NCBI GenBank assembly: GCA_017543445.1
Contig: JAFYGB010000045.1
Coordinates: 1 to 64,000 of the forward strand
Length of the DNA stretch: 64,000 nt
Direction of reading: 5' to 3'
DNA from: Lachnospiraceae bacterium
GTDB lineage: Bacteria; Bacillota; Clostridia; Lachnospirales; Lachnospiraceae
Shown here one piece after another: positions 33,225 to 41,885 of the stretch. Numbering within the stretch: the first letter of the stretch is position 1; each line of letters starts with the position of its first letter. A model generated the notes under the pieces. That model ran no database searches and was not told where the DNA came from. It worked only from the letters and a program-made list of their open reading frames with translations. The position numbers and the translations under genes are program-made.

Positions 33225-35052
33225 ATTGTGAACCTCCTATCTTTTCGAATTCCCCATATTGATTGTAAAAAACCTTCGCATAGCGACCGTCCATTTTCAA
33301 GAGTTCCTCATGCGTACCCTGTTCGATGATCTTACCGCCGTCGATGACGAGGATCTGATCTGCATTGATGATGGAAGAGATACGGTGTGCGATAATGAAG
33401 ATCGTGCGATCGCCGGAGACTGCCTCCAGTTCGTTCTGGATCTGGGCCTCCGTTTCCATGTCGATGGCGGAAGTGGTGTCATCGAGGATCAGGATCGAAG
33501 GGTTCTTCAGGAGGGCACGCGCCAGCGAGATACGCTGTTTCTGACCGCCGGAAAGTCCGACACCGCGTTCGCCGTTGTTGGTATCGTAACCATCAGGCAT
33601 TTCCCGTATGAAACCATCCGCGTTTGCGATCTTCGCGACTCTTTCCACGTCCTCAAAGGAGCAGTTCGGGTCACCGTAGGAGATATTGCCCTCGATGGTA
33701 TCGGAGAAGAGGAAGACATCCTGCATCGCCATACCGATATTGCTTCGAAGCACGTTGATATTCATGTTCTTTACGTCGACGTCATCTACGAATACGCCGC
33801 CGTGGTTGGCATCATAGAAACGACAGATGAGGTTGACCAGAGAGGATTTACCGGAGCCGGTCGCGCCGATGATACCGATGGTCTGGCCGGGCAATGCGGT
33901 AAATGTGATATCCGTCAGGATGTCCTCATCATGGGAATTATAGTATACGTGCTTGAATTCGACTTTGCCTTTGAACTGCTTCATCTCGACCGGGGCTTCC
34001 GGCGTCTTGATGTCGGGTTCCGCGGTGTAAGTCGCGTGGATCTTTTCGAGACTCGTGATGAAGCGCAGAAGGTCATTCACCAGCCAGCCGACCATACGGA
34101 GCGGATTGTTGAGCATCCAGAGGTAGCCGGTCACGGCAACGAGGTCGCCGGGCGACATGTTCCCGTCGATAACGGAGAAACCGCCGACGATTAGAACTAC
34201 GACGGTCATGATGTTCGACAGGATCTCAAAGCGGGGAATGAATTTGCACCAAACTTTTGCTGAAGCCAGCTGCGAATCGCGGAATTTCGCATTTTCCTTA
34301 TCGAACTTCGATTCCTCGAAGTCTTCTTTTGCGAAGGCCTTGATGACGCGGTTGCCGCTGATGTTTTCTTGGGCAAATGTGTTCAGGCTCGAGAAGGCGT
34401 CGCGGTTACGGCGGAATGCGGGCTTGACTTCTTTACTCTGACGGAAGGTCGTGTAGGCCGTGAACGGCAGTACGACGAGCAGAGCGAGCGCCAACTTCCA
34501 GTTATAGAAAATGATCATGGTCAACGAGAAGATGAACAGGAGAGCATTTTCCAATAACTGATAGATAACGAACGCGATGAAGTGTCGTACGGCGTCCATG
34601 TCACCCGTCTGACGGGAGAGGAGGTCGCCGGTGCGGTTATTGTTGAAGAAGTTGAAGTCTTCCAGCATGAGACGGCGGAAGACCGCTTCGCGCATAGCGT
34701 ACAATGTGTTCTGGGAACAATACTCGAAGAGCATCGTGAAAGAAAAGCGGATCAGGCCGCGCAACAGTGTAAGACCAACCAGAAGGAACAGAAGGTTCTT
34801 AAGCAGGCCGTACTGTTCCTGGTAGATGACTTCGTCGATGATCCTACCGGAGATCATGGGATTGATGACTGCGAGCGCGCTGGCGACCGCGACCATGAAC
34901 AGACTGGGGATGATGATCGGCAGATACTTCTTTAGAAATGAATAGAACCAGGGCCACGGCTTATCCTGCATGTGATTTTTCAGGAGATTCTCTCTCGAAA
35001 GGGGAGCGGGAGCCGCAAACCGATTTCGTTTTTTTGTAGTTTCTTGTGCCAT
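33211..35052 (-). CDS. ABC exporter subunit with degenerate ATP site
   Basis: 613 residues, membrane domain about 45-350 and nucleotide-binding domain about 365-605. Walker A is GATGSGKSS and the signature is the canonical LSGGQKQ. Walker B ends ILILDDTTSAID, where Asp replaces the catalytic glutamate. That substitution defines the degenerate site in heterodimeric exporters such as TM287/288 and BmrCD. The start was set at the ATG at 35052 with TTGGAGG six bases upstream; an in-frame TTG four codons earlier is part of that site. A CGACATG/CATGTCG palindrome lies just upstream in the leader. It is divergent from an AraC-type regulator that may control it. Confidence 0.93.
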   Translation of the reverse strand: MAQETTKKRNRFAAPAPLSRENLLKNHMQDKPWPWFYSFLKKYLPIIIPSLFMVAVASALAVINPMISGRIIDEVIYQEQYGLLKNLLFLLVGLTLLRGLIRFSFTMLFEYCSQNTLYAMREAVFRRLMLEDFNFFNNNRTGDLLSRQTGDMDAVRHFIAFVIYQLLENALLFIFSLTMIIFYNWKLALALLVVLPFTAYTTFRQSKEVKPAFRRNRDAFSSLNTFAQENISGNRVIKAFAKEDFEESKFDKENAKFRDSQLASAKVWCKFIPRFEILSNIMTVVVLIVGGFSVIDGNMSPGDLVAVTGYLWMLNNPLRMVGWLVNDLLRFITSLEKIHATYTAEPDIKTPEAPVEMKQFKGKVEFKHVYYNSHDEDILTDITFTALPGQTIGIIGATGSGKSSLVNLICRFYDANHGGVFVDDVDVKNMNINVLRSNIGMAMQDVFLFSDTIEGNISYGDPNCSFEDVERVAKIANADGFIREMPDGYDTNNGERGVGLSGGQKQRISLARALLKNPSILILDDTTSAIDMETEAQIQNELEAVSGDRTIFIIAHRISSIINADQILVIDGGKIIEQGTHEELLKMDGRYAKVFYNQYGEFEKIGGSQYGKK

Positions 35053-35065
35053 GTTTGCCTCCAAC

Positions 35066-35085
35066 CGACATGTTACTGCATGTCG
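35066..35085 (-). promoter_or_regulatory. Palindrome in the ABC exporter leader
   Basis: Perfect CGACATG-6-CATGTCG inverted repeat three bases upstream of the ribosome-binding site. It may be an operator or an mRNA hairpin limiting translation. The surrounding gap (35053-35387, 335 bases) otherwise holds AT-rich sequence with minus-strand TATAAT-like boxes near 35111 and 35123, no clear matching -35, and no gene. Confidence 0.4.
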
Positions 35086-35249
35086 AAACAGGGATAGGTT
35101 TACAAATTATATAGTCGGAATTATATTGCAACTGACTCAAGAAAAAAATGTCATTTCCCAACAAAAAGATGTGTTTTATTTTTCTCTTTATGAGTAAACA
35201 AAAAAATACAACAAATCTATTCAAAAGTATGGAGTTCCGAAATGTTTTT

Positions 35250-35266
35250 CGTAAGGTTGCGTAAGG
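35250..35266 (+). promoter_or_regulatory. Direct repeat upstream of the AraC promoter
   Basis: Two CGTAAGG copies ten bases apart (one helical turn), about 32 bases upstream of the -35 box. Tandem sites one turn apart are a common layout for AraC-family proteins. Confidence 0.3.
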
Positions 35267-35297
35267 AAATCGAAAGAGAACTGAAAGGAAAATGAAT

Positions 35298-35327
35298 TTG
35301 ACACAGGGCCGTGCGATATGCTAAAAT
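35298..35327 (+). promoter_or_regulatory. Promoter of the AraC-type regulator
   Basis: TTGACA, 18 nt, TAAAAT, about 60 bases upstream of the start codon. Confidence 0.7.
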
Positions 35328-35387
35328 ACAGATGTGATCGATCCAAGTTTTTGCATACATTTTGCGATACTGCGGTAAGGAGGCCCC

Positions 35388-36248
35388 ATGGCAGACAGGG
35401 ATTATGACTTGACTTATTCGGATCTAAACCCGCAAGTCTTTTATGCAGTCAAAAACACCCGAACCCAAGACGGCGTATTTCATACCCATGATTATACCGA
35501 GATCTTCGTGATCCTGTCCGGCGTACAGAAGTTCGTCGTTGCAGGAGAGCAAATCGAGGCGAAAGCCGGCGACGTAATCATTTGCAACGCCGGTGAATTA
35601 CATGTGGATGTCGTTACGAACCGTCAGGATCCCGCTGTGCAGTTTGTCATCGGTTTTATGGATTTTCACTTCCGCGACATGCCGCAGAATGTTTTCCTGT
35701 TCCCCAATCGGAACTCGCATGTTCTGCATACGGACGGGGTAAATCGACAGATGATCTTCTCGATCTGTTTCGATATGGTTGCTGAGGGAAGCAGTGAGAT
35801 GGCCGGACGCTACTTTATGCTGAAGGCGTATCTGATGCAGCTCCTGACCTGGATCATTCGGACGACCCGTGAGAAGGAAGTCGAGCAGAAGACCTACCCG
35901 TTTGAGAACTTCCATAAATCCTATGCGGTAAAACGCATCCGTAAGTATCTGGAAGAACACTATGCGGAGAAGATCAGCTTAGACCGTATCGCGAAAAACA
36001 TGTATCTTTCTTCGGTCTATATCTCGAAGATCTTTAAGGAGGAGACCGGAGAGACACCAATCAACTATTTGATCAAGATCCGCCTGGAGAAGGCCTGCTC
36101 GCTTTTGGAGACGCAGCCGGGCGAGAGCATCAAAGAGATCGCATTAGCGGTTGGATATAATGATGTATATCATTTTTCCAAGTTGTTTAAGAAGTATTAT
36201 AAGGTTTCGCCCCTGAGTTATAAGAAAGGCGGGGCGTCGCGGCAGTAA
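35388..36248 (+). CDS. AraC-family transcriptional regulator
   Basis: 286 residues. The N-terminal cupin sensor domain (about 20-110) has FHTHDYTEIFVILSG and the later AKAGDVIICNAGELH, with histidines placed as in sugar-binding AraC sensors. The C-terminal 100 residues hold the double helix-turn-helix: LDRIAKNMYLSSVYISKIFKEETGETPINYL, then IKEIALAVGYNDVYHFSKLFKKYYKVSPLSY. Such proteins activate nearby carbohydrate or stress genes; the divergent ABC exporter is the nearest target. AAGGAGG precedes the ATG closely. The rhomboid gene follows after 20 bases. Confidence 0.93.
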   Translation: MADRDYDLTYSDLNPQVFYAVKNTRTQDGVFHTHDYTEIFVILSGVQKFVVAGEQIEAKAGDVIICNAGELHVDVVTNRQDPAVQFVIGFMDFHFRDMPQNVFLFPNRNSHVLHTDGVNRQMIFSICFDMVAEGSSEMAGRYFMLKAYLMQLLTWIIRTTREKEVEQKTYPFENFHKSYAVKRIRKYLEEHYAEKISLDRIAKNMYLSSVYISKIFKEETGETPINYLIKIRLEKACSLLETQPGESIKEIALAVGYNDVYHFSKLFKKYYKVSPLSYKKGGASRQ

Positions 36249-36268
36249 TCGCCGGAAAGGAGAAACAA

Positions 36269-36853
36269 ATGGCATCAAAATCTAAAGGTTTTACAATTCG
36301 TTTCAAGTACAATGCGCCGGTCGTTCTGACGTTCGCTTTGATAGCTCTTGGCGCGTATTTCCTCAATCAGGCCACAAACGGATCTACGAATTTAAACTTC
36401 TTTTCAACGTATCGTCATTCGATGTTCGATCCGCTGACCTATGTTCGGGCATTCGGTCATGTTTTGGGACATTATTCCTGGCAGCATTACTTTAATAACA
36501 TGTTGCTGTTCCTGCTTTTGGGACCGATCCTGGAGGAAAAATATGGGAGCAAGCAGATCCTGATCATGATTTTGATCACAGCGGTATTTACGGCTCTGGT
36601 CAATGCGATCTTTTTCCCGCACGTTCATCTTCTCGGAGCCAGCGGTATCGTTTTCATGTTCATCCTTCTTTCCAGCGTAGTTGCAGTTGAAAAGGGTGAG
36701 ATTCCGATCTCTTTCATCGTTATCGTGGTTCTTTATCTGGGCCGTGAGATCGTAGGCATGATGGACAATAACAATATCTCCGAATTGGCTCACATCATCG
36801 GCGGCGCAGTAGGAAGTTTCTTCGGCTTCTGGTCCCTTGGGAACAAAAAGTAA
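36269..36853 (+). CDS. Rhomboid-family intramembrane serine protease
   Basis: 194 residues with six predicted membrane helices, the minimal bacterial rhomboid core. Catalytic residues are visible: the GASG motif in HLLGASGIVF gives Ser125, and ELAHIIGGAVGSFFGF gives His175, together forming the Ser-His dyad. WQHYFNNMLLFLLLGP is the conserved HxxxN-like segment of helix 2 that lines the oxyanion hole. It cleaves single-pass membrane proteins within the bilayer; no substrate can be named. AAAGGAG precedes the ATG. It is probably co-transcribed with the AraC gene and ends at a bidirectional terminator. Confidence 0.9.
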   Translation: MASKSKGFTIRFKYNAPVVLTFALIALGAYFLNQATNGSTNLNFFSTYRHSMFDPLTYVRAFGHVLGHYSWQHYFNNMLLFLLLGPILEEKYGSKQILIMILITAVFTALVNAIFFPHVHLLGASGIVFMFILLSSVVAVEKGEIPISFIVIVVLYLGREIVGMMDNNNISELAHIIGGAVGSFFGFWSLGNKK

Positions 36854-36880
36854 TAAGCAAGAAGTACATACATATATAAA

Positions 36881-36916
36881 AGCGGTGCAGGTCATTCGGC
36901 CTGTACCGCTGTTTTG
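36881..36916. terminator. Bidirectional terminator
   Basis: AGCGGTGCAGG / CCTGTACCGCT stem (one mismatch) with TTTATA on one side and GTTTTG on the other, between the convergent rhomboid and metH genes. Confidence 0.78.
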
Positions 36917-36934
36917 TTAAAAAACTATTTCGCA

Positions 36935-39415
36935 TCAGTTGTTTTCTTTGATCCATGCTTCATGGACCTCGGTCGCATAGCCCACGGTCTCCCTGGCGTC
37001 CTTGCAGTATTTATCCGCGCCGATCATATCGGCATATTCCTGCGTGAGTACGGCGCCGCCGACAACTGCCTTCGCCCAAGGTGCTTCCTTACGAAGCAGT
37101 TTGATGGTCTCCTCCATGGAAGGCACGGTCGTGGTCATCAAGGCGGAGAGTCCGACCAGCGGAGCGTGATGTTCGATGCAGCTTTGAACGACGGTTTCGG
37201 GCGGCACGTCCTTACCCAGGTCAATGACATCGAAGCCGTAGTTTTCGAGCAGGGTCTTCACGATGTTCTTACCGATATCGTGGATGTCACCCTTCACCGT
37301 TGCCAAGATGATCTTGCATTTCTTTTGCTGCTGCGTGCCGCTGTTGATCATGTGAGTTTTGATCACGTCAAAAGCGGAAGAGCAGGCACTGGCACTCATC
37401 AGAAGCTGTGGCAGGAAGAGCGTCTTCTCCTCGAACTTCTTACCTACGATGTTGAGGGCATTGATGAGATGGTCGTTGATGATGACCATCGGATCCACGC
37501 CTTCGCCCAGCATAGCCTTCGTTTTCTCGGCAGCCGGCTCGGCCAGACCTTTTGTGATAAAGTATTCCAGTGTATCGGATGCAACGCCGGTTTTCGAAGC
37601 ACCGGCGGAAGCAGCGCCTGCGGTCGCGGAAGCGCTCCCTGCGGTCAGGCGTTCTTCATTTTCCGTGGCAAATGTGATATAGTCCAGACACTTTTCATCG
37701 AAGCCGGAGAGCATGCAGTGGCATGCATAGGCTTTCTGGATGTCGATGGAATTCGGGTTGATGATCGCGGCGGAAAGCCCGGCCTGCATGGCCATCTGGA
37801 AGAAGGCGGCCGTAACGATCTCACGGTGCGGCAGTCCGAAGGAAATGTTGGAAACACCGAGGATGGTCTTGCCGTGGTACTTACGCGTAATCGTATCGAC
37901 GGTCTTTAAAGTCTCACGTCCGGCAACGTCGTCGCTTGCAACGGACATGCAAAGCGAGTCGATCAGAAGGTCGCTTTTTTTGAGGCCGTATTTCTCTGCT
38001 TCGGCATACAGTTTCTCGGCGATCTTCAGACGCCCTTCGCAAGTCTCGGGAATACCGTCCTCATCGATCAGAAGGGCAACGACAACGCCGCCATATTTCT
38101 TCACTAGAGGGAAGACGGTATCCATGACTTCCTGTTTACCATTGACCGAGTTGATGAGAGCTTTACCATTGTAGAGACGCAGGCCGCGTTCCAACGCGAT
38201 CGGATCGGTCGTATCGATCTGCAGCGGAAGATCGAGCACGCCCTGCAGCTCAGTGATAACGTCACAGATCAGCGACGGCTCGTCGATCTCGGGCAGGCCG
38301 ACATTCACGTCCAGTACATGTGCGTGGTTTTCCTGCTGGGTCAGGCCTTCCTGCAGGATGTAGTCGATATCGTGATCGCGCAGCGCCTGCTTGAAGCGCT
38401 TCTTACCGGTCGGGTTGATGCGCTCGCCGATCAGGATGGGGCGATCCTTGAAATACACCGCGTGGGTGTAGGAGGTGATCACTGTGAGATTTTTCGGTTC
38501 GGGATAGACGGAAGGGATATCCTTCGTCAGTTCGACCATGCGGGCAATGTGTGCCGGCGTGGTACCACAGCATCCGCCGATGATATTCGCGCCGGATTTC
38601 GCGATCTCTGCCATGCATTCGGCGAAATCGTCGGGGTCGACATCATAAACCGTCCTGCCGTTTTCGGAACGGGGCAGGCCGGCGTTCGGGTTAACGATCA
38701 CCGGGATGCTCGCAGCCGCAACGAGGCGTGGCACGATGGGAGCCATCTGCTTCGGGCCGAGGGAACAGTTCAGTCCGACAGCCGTTACGCCGAGACCTTC
38801 GAATAAAGCCACACAGGTCTCAGGGTCTGCACCGGTAAGAAGTTTCGCGTTTTCATCGTAAACGGTCGTAACGAAGATCGGAACATCGGTCGTTTCCTTC
38901 GCGGCGAGAACGGCCGCCTTCGCTTCATATACATCGTTCATGGTCTCAATCAGCACGAGATCAAAGCCTCCGCATTCGGACGCAGGCTTCAAGACACTTT
39001 TGAATACATCGACCGCGTCCTCAAACGCTAGATCGCCGAGGGGTTTTAAAAGCTTACCGGTGGGGCCGATGTCGAGGGCGATATAGTGGGGCGCTTTGGC
39101 AAATGCATGATCGGACCCCTCGATCGAATCGCGGGCAGCGTTCGCATTGGCCAGGGCGGCTGTAACGATCTGTGTAAGCTCGTCAGGCGCAAACTTCAGG
39201 CAGTTCAAGCCGAAGGTATCGGTCTTTATGATGTTAGCACCTGCTTTGTAATAGTTCTCGTGCAAGGAGCGGATGAAGTCCGCATGGGTCAGGTTCCAGC
39301 GCTCCGGAAGTTCGCCGGGCTGCAAACCGTTTTCCTGCAGGATCGAGCCGGTGCCTCCGTCAAAATAGAGCATTTTCCCGGACTTAAGTTGTTCTTCGAT
39401 CGAAATTCTGGACAT
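36935..39415 (-). CDS. metH: Cobalamin-dependent methionine synthase without reactivation domain
   Basis: 826 residues in four modules. The homocysteine S-methyltransferase domain (about 1-290) has zinc cysteines in GLNCS and GGCCGT. The pterin-binding domain (about 310-570) contains IGERINPTGKKRFK, DVNVG and QIDTTDP. After an Ala/Gly/Ser-rich linker (about 600-625) come the cap and B12-binding domains, with GDIHDIGKN providing the cobalt-ligand histidine. It transfers methyl from 5-methyltetrahydrofolate to homocysteine through cobalamin. The SAM-dependent reactivation domain of E. coli MetH is absent and is encoded by the separate gene just upstream. No cobalamin riboswitch is visible. Confidence 0.95.
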   Translation of the reverse strand: MSRISIEEQLKSGKMLYFDGGTGSILQENGLQPGELPERWNLTHADFIRSLHENYYKAGANIIKTDTFGLNCLKFAPDELTQIVTAALANANAARDSIEGSDHAFAKAPHYIALDIGPTGKLLKPLGDLAFEDAVDVFKSVLKPASECGGFDLVLIETMNDVYEAKAAVLAAKETTDVPIFVTTVYDENAKLLTGADPETCVALFEGLGVTAVGLNCSLGPKQMAPIVPRLVAAASIPVIVNPNAGLPRSENGRTVYDVDPDDFAECMAEIAKSGANIIGGCCGTTPAHIARMVELTKDIPSVYPEPKNLTVITSYTHAVYFKDRPILIGERINPTGKKRFKQALRDHDIDYILQEGLTQQENHAHVLDVNVGLPEIDEPSLICDVITELQGVLDLPLQIDTTDPIALERGLRLYNGKALINSVNGKQEVMDTVFPLVKKYGGVVVALLIDEDGIPETCEGRLKIAEKLYAEAEKYGLKKSDLLIDSLCMSVASDDVAGRETLKTVDTITRKYHGKTILGVSNISFGLPHREIVTAAFFQMAMQAGLSAAIINPNSIDIQKAYACHCMLSGFDEKCLDYITFATENEERLTAGSASATAGAASAGASKTGVASDTLEYFITKGLAEPAAEKTKAMLGEGVDPMVIINDHLINALNIVGKKFEEKTLFLPQLLMSASACSSAFDVIKTHMINSGTQQQKKCKIILATVKGDIHDIGKNIVKTLLENYGFDVIDLGKDVPPETVVQSCIEHHAPLVGLSALMTTTVPSMEETIKLLRKEAPWAKAVVGGAVLTQEYADMIGADKYCKDARETVGYATEVHEAWIKENN

Positions 39416-39428
39416 AGGTCATTCCTCT

Positions 39429-40115
39429 TTATTCGTTGGTACTGGATCCGTCCGCGGACGTGCTTTTAACGCCGATCAACGCGGTGACGGATTTGGAAGG
39501 CTGCATCAGCAGCGATTCATTTAAAGACAGCCCGATGTCGCGGGCGGCCTTGCCGAAGAAACGAAAGACATCGATCTGATGAGAGAGTGAGAAGTCTCCG
39601 TATCCCGGACTATAGCGTGTAGCAAATGAGATATTCGAGTCGCCGTACATCTTTTGGATATCTGCCTCCAAAAGGTCACAGTAGACCTCCACCAGCATGG
39701 CGCCTAAGCCTTGATGGATCATGGGCAGTGCTTGGTTCTTAAGACGGTCGCGGGCGATCAGACGGTCGCATCCGACGCCGATCGTAGCGGCAAATAAAAA
39801 GACGCCGTCGCAGTCTTTGATGTGTTTATACAGCGTGTCGGAGCAGATATTGGAAAAACCCGCGCCGATGCAGTAGTGTTTGTTTTTGCAGGTGCCTATT
39901 TGTTCCTCGAACGTGAGAGGAAAGTAGGCATAGATCGCGTTAGGCTTGCACACGGAAAGCTGGGCTTCCAAAGCTGCATCGATCTGTTTCTTCAGTTCTT
40001 CGTCGGGTCCGCATTTGCCGATCTGCATGTATCGATAGCTTTGCGGCAAGTCGATCGTCAGGGCAGAAGCGTCCGCATGGTGATAAAAAATCGTTCCTGT
40101 TTTCGGTAGTGCCAT
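39429..40115 (-). CDS. Stand-alone methionine synthase activation domain protein
   Basis: 228 residues. It corresponds to the C-terminal reactivation domain of MetH, which binds SAM and remethylates oxidised cobalamin. RYSPGYGDFSLSHQ matches the SAM-binding RxxPGY motif, and FLFAATIGVGCDRLI and LNESLLMQPSKSVTALIG are further family segments. The start at 40115 has GGGGGAGG eight bases upstream; a longer reading would begin inside the leader. It ends 13 bases before metH, so the two are one operon and restore in trans a complete MetH. Confidence 0.9.
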   Translation of the reverse strand: MALPKTGTIFYHHADASALTIDLPQSYRYMQIGKCGPDEELKKQIDAALEAQLSVCKPNAIYAYFPLTFEEQIGTCKNKHYCIGAGFSNICSDTLYKHIKDCDGVFLFAATIGVGCDRLIARDRLKNQALPMIHQGLGAMLVEVYCDLLEADIQKMYGDSNISFATRYSPGYGDFSLSHQIDVFRFFGKAARDIGLSLNESLLMQPSKSVTALIGVKSTSADGSSTNE

Positions 40116-40160
40116 ATAAAACCTCCCCCGAGGTAAAAATTCCAAAAAATGGAGCCTTCG

Positions 40161-40186
40161 GAATACTTTAAATGAATACTTTAAAT
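40161..40186. repeat. Tandem 13-bp repeat in the metH leader
   Basis: GAATACTTTAAAT occurs twice head to tail, overlapping the -10 box of the minus-strand promoter. Confidence 0.7.
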
Positions 40187-40212
40187 GTAGTATAAAAGGG
40201 CAGAAAAGTCAA
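40184..40212 (-). promoter_or_regulatory. Promoter of the activation-protein/metH operon
   Basis: Minus-strand TTGACT (40212-40207), 17 nt, TACATT (40189-40184). Its -35 lies six bases from the -35 of the divergent LCP promoter. Confidence 0.55.
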
Positions 40213-40218
40213 GAGTAC

Positions 40219-40247
40219 TTGCACTTGCATATTGCTTGTAGTATAAT
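40219..40247 (+). promoter_or_regulatory. Promoter of the LCP-lepA-hemW run
   Basis: TTGCAC, 17 nt, consensus TATAAT. Confidence 0.75.
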
Positions 40248-40329
40248 TAGACTGGTTTGCTTTGCGGAAAGGAGCAGATCATCCCGGCAATGCTTTTATG
40301 TTTTGTGTATTGCAAGGAAGGAGAAAAAG

Positions 40330-41835
40330 ATGACGGAAAAGAAAAAACCCGTAAAAAGGGCGGTCAATAAACCGGTAAAAAAAGCCTCCCCCAAGGCTTC
40401 TTCATCAAAAAAACGCATGCCAAAGTGGGCGAAGGTCCTTTTGATCGTGTTCATGTCGCTGGCGATTCTGTCGCTGTGTCTCTTTATAGCGTATAAGCTC
40501 ATCTTCAGCCACTATTATAATAAATTGCAGATCGTGGACGCGGATCATCCGGATATAACGATGGCGGCCAATGAAACGCTGGAACCGGAATCCGGTGATA
40601 ACGACCCGAATCTGACGGATTCACCGAGTGAAGAGATCGCTGCGGTCGAGGACGAATTGGCCCGCGTTATGCGTGAGTATGAAGAGAAAATGCGTGCGAG
40701 CGCCGGCGATAAGAACAACACGACGTATACACAGCCGGATACCGACATCATCGAAGATCCTACCCGGGACATCGATGATCCGGTGGATCCTGATTTGACG
40801 GATCCCGATGTAACGGTACAGATGCCCGAAAATCCCGGACAGGCTCCGGCGCAGCCCGCGGATCCGAATCCGCAAACGCCTCAGAATCCGGCGCAGCCCG
40901 GAAACACCGCGCAACCCGCGACCGCGGCTCAATCCGGGAATTCTTCCTCCGGATCTTCTTCCGGAAAGAAGGTTGCCGGCAGCACCGGTATCTATAACAC
41001 CGGCCGTAAAGAGGCGGATAATGTCGGCCTGGCAAACGGAGGCGCCGGAGATGGTGTACTGCCCCAGGTCGGCGCAGATCCGAACGTTTTGAATATTCTT
41101 TTGATCGGTATCGACGCCCGTTCGGACAGCAATGCGGGCCGTTCGGATACGATGATCATCATGTCCATCAATCGAAACACAAAACAGATCATTCTGACAT
41201 CGTTGATGCGTGACTGCTACGTAGCTATTCCCGGCCGCGGCAACAATCGTTTGAATGCGGCACATGCATATGGCGGCGCTAATCTTTTGATGCAGACCAT
41301 CGAAGCAAACTTCGGTATCCACATCGATTATTTCGCTCGCGTGAATTTCTTCAGTTTCATGGATATCGTCGATGCAGTCGGCGGTATCGATATCAACCTG
41401 GCTGAGGCAGAGCTTCCGCATGTAAATTCCGCGTCCACCGCGCAGAATATGATCACCAGCGCTGGCGTGAACCATCTGAATGGTCCGCAGGCACTTGCAT
41501 ACGCACGTATCCGTTACGTCGGTTCCGACTATGCCCGCACCCAGCGGCAGCGTACTGTACTGCAGACCGTAGCGAATAAAATGCGTCAGATGGGCCTGGG
41601 TGAACTTAACAGCTTCTTGAATGTAGCGCTTCCGAAGATCGCGACGAATATGCCGCAGAGCGTATTGAACGATATCGTATGGAGCCTGCCTTCCATCTTG
41701 AAATACAATATTTCGGAATTCCGTGTACCTTGGGATGGCACCGGTAAATCCGTACGCATCAGCGGCAAGAGCGTTCTTTCCGTCGATATTACGGCAAATC
41801 GTAATCTGCTCAACCAGATCATTTACGGCAGATAG
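40330..41835 (+). CDS. LytR-CpsA-Psr family cell-wall polymer ligase
   Basis: 501 residues. A basic cytoplasmic N-terminus and one transmembrane helix (about 38-60) lead to a long Asp/Pro/Gln/Ser-rich extracellular linker (about 75-235). The LCP domain (about 255-420) contains [54 protein letters not shown] and [17 protein letters not shown]; the Asp and Arg residues bind the polyprenyl pyrophosphate. These enzymes attach teichoic-acid-like or polysaccharide chains to peptidoglycan. I set the start at ATG 40330, with AAGGAG six bases upstream. An in-frame extension to 40219 would begin inside the promoter. Confidence 0.93.
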   Translation: MTEKKKPVKRAVNKPVKKASPKASSSKKRMPKWAKVLLIVFMSLAILSLCLFIAYKLIFSHYYNKLQIVDADHPDITMAANETLEPESGDNDPNLTDSPSEEIAAVEDELARVMREYEEKMRASAGDKNNTTYTQPDTDIIEDPTRDIDDPVDPDLTDPDVTVQMPENPGQAPAQPADPNPQTPQNPAQPGNTAQPATAAQSGNSSSGSSSGKKVAGSTGIYNTGRKEADNVGLANGGAGDGVLPQVGADPNVLNILLIGIDARSDSNAGRSDTMIIMSINRNTKQIILTSLMRDCYVAIPGRGNNRLNAAHAYGGANLLMQTIEANFGIHIDYFARVNFFSFMDIVDAVGGIDINLAEAELPHVNSASTAQNMITSAGVNHLNGPQALAYARIRYVGSDYARTQRQRTVLQTVANKMRQMGLGELNSFLNVALPKIATNMPQSVLNDIVWSLPSILKYNISEFRVPWDGTGKSVRISGKSVLSVDITANRNLLNQIIYGR

Positions 41836-41885
41836 AGATCCGTACCCAGGGCGCAGCCCGAACTATAAACCCTTACGGAGTATTT

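Noticed and set aside
36914-37909. 331-codon plus-strand frame opposite metH
   Set aside because: Shadow of metH; no ribosome-binding site and no domain.
40116-40330. Cobalamin or SAM riboswitch upstream of metH
   Set aside because: The leader is under 80 bases, AT-rich and lacks the conserved B12-box or S-box core.
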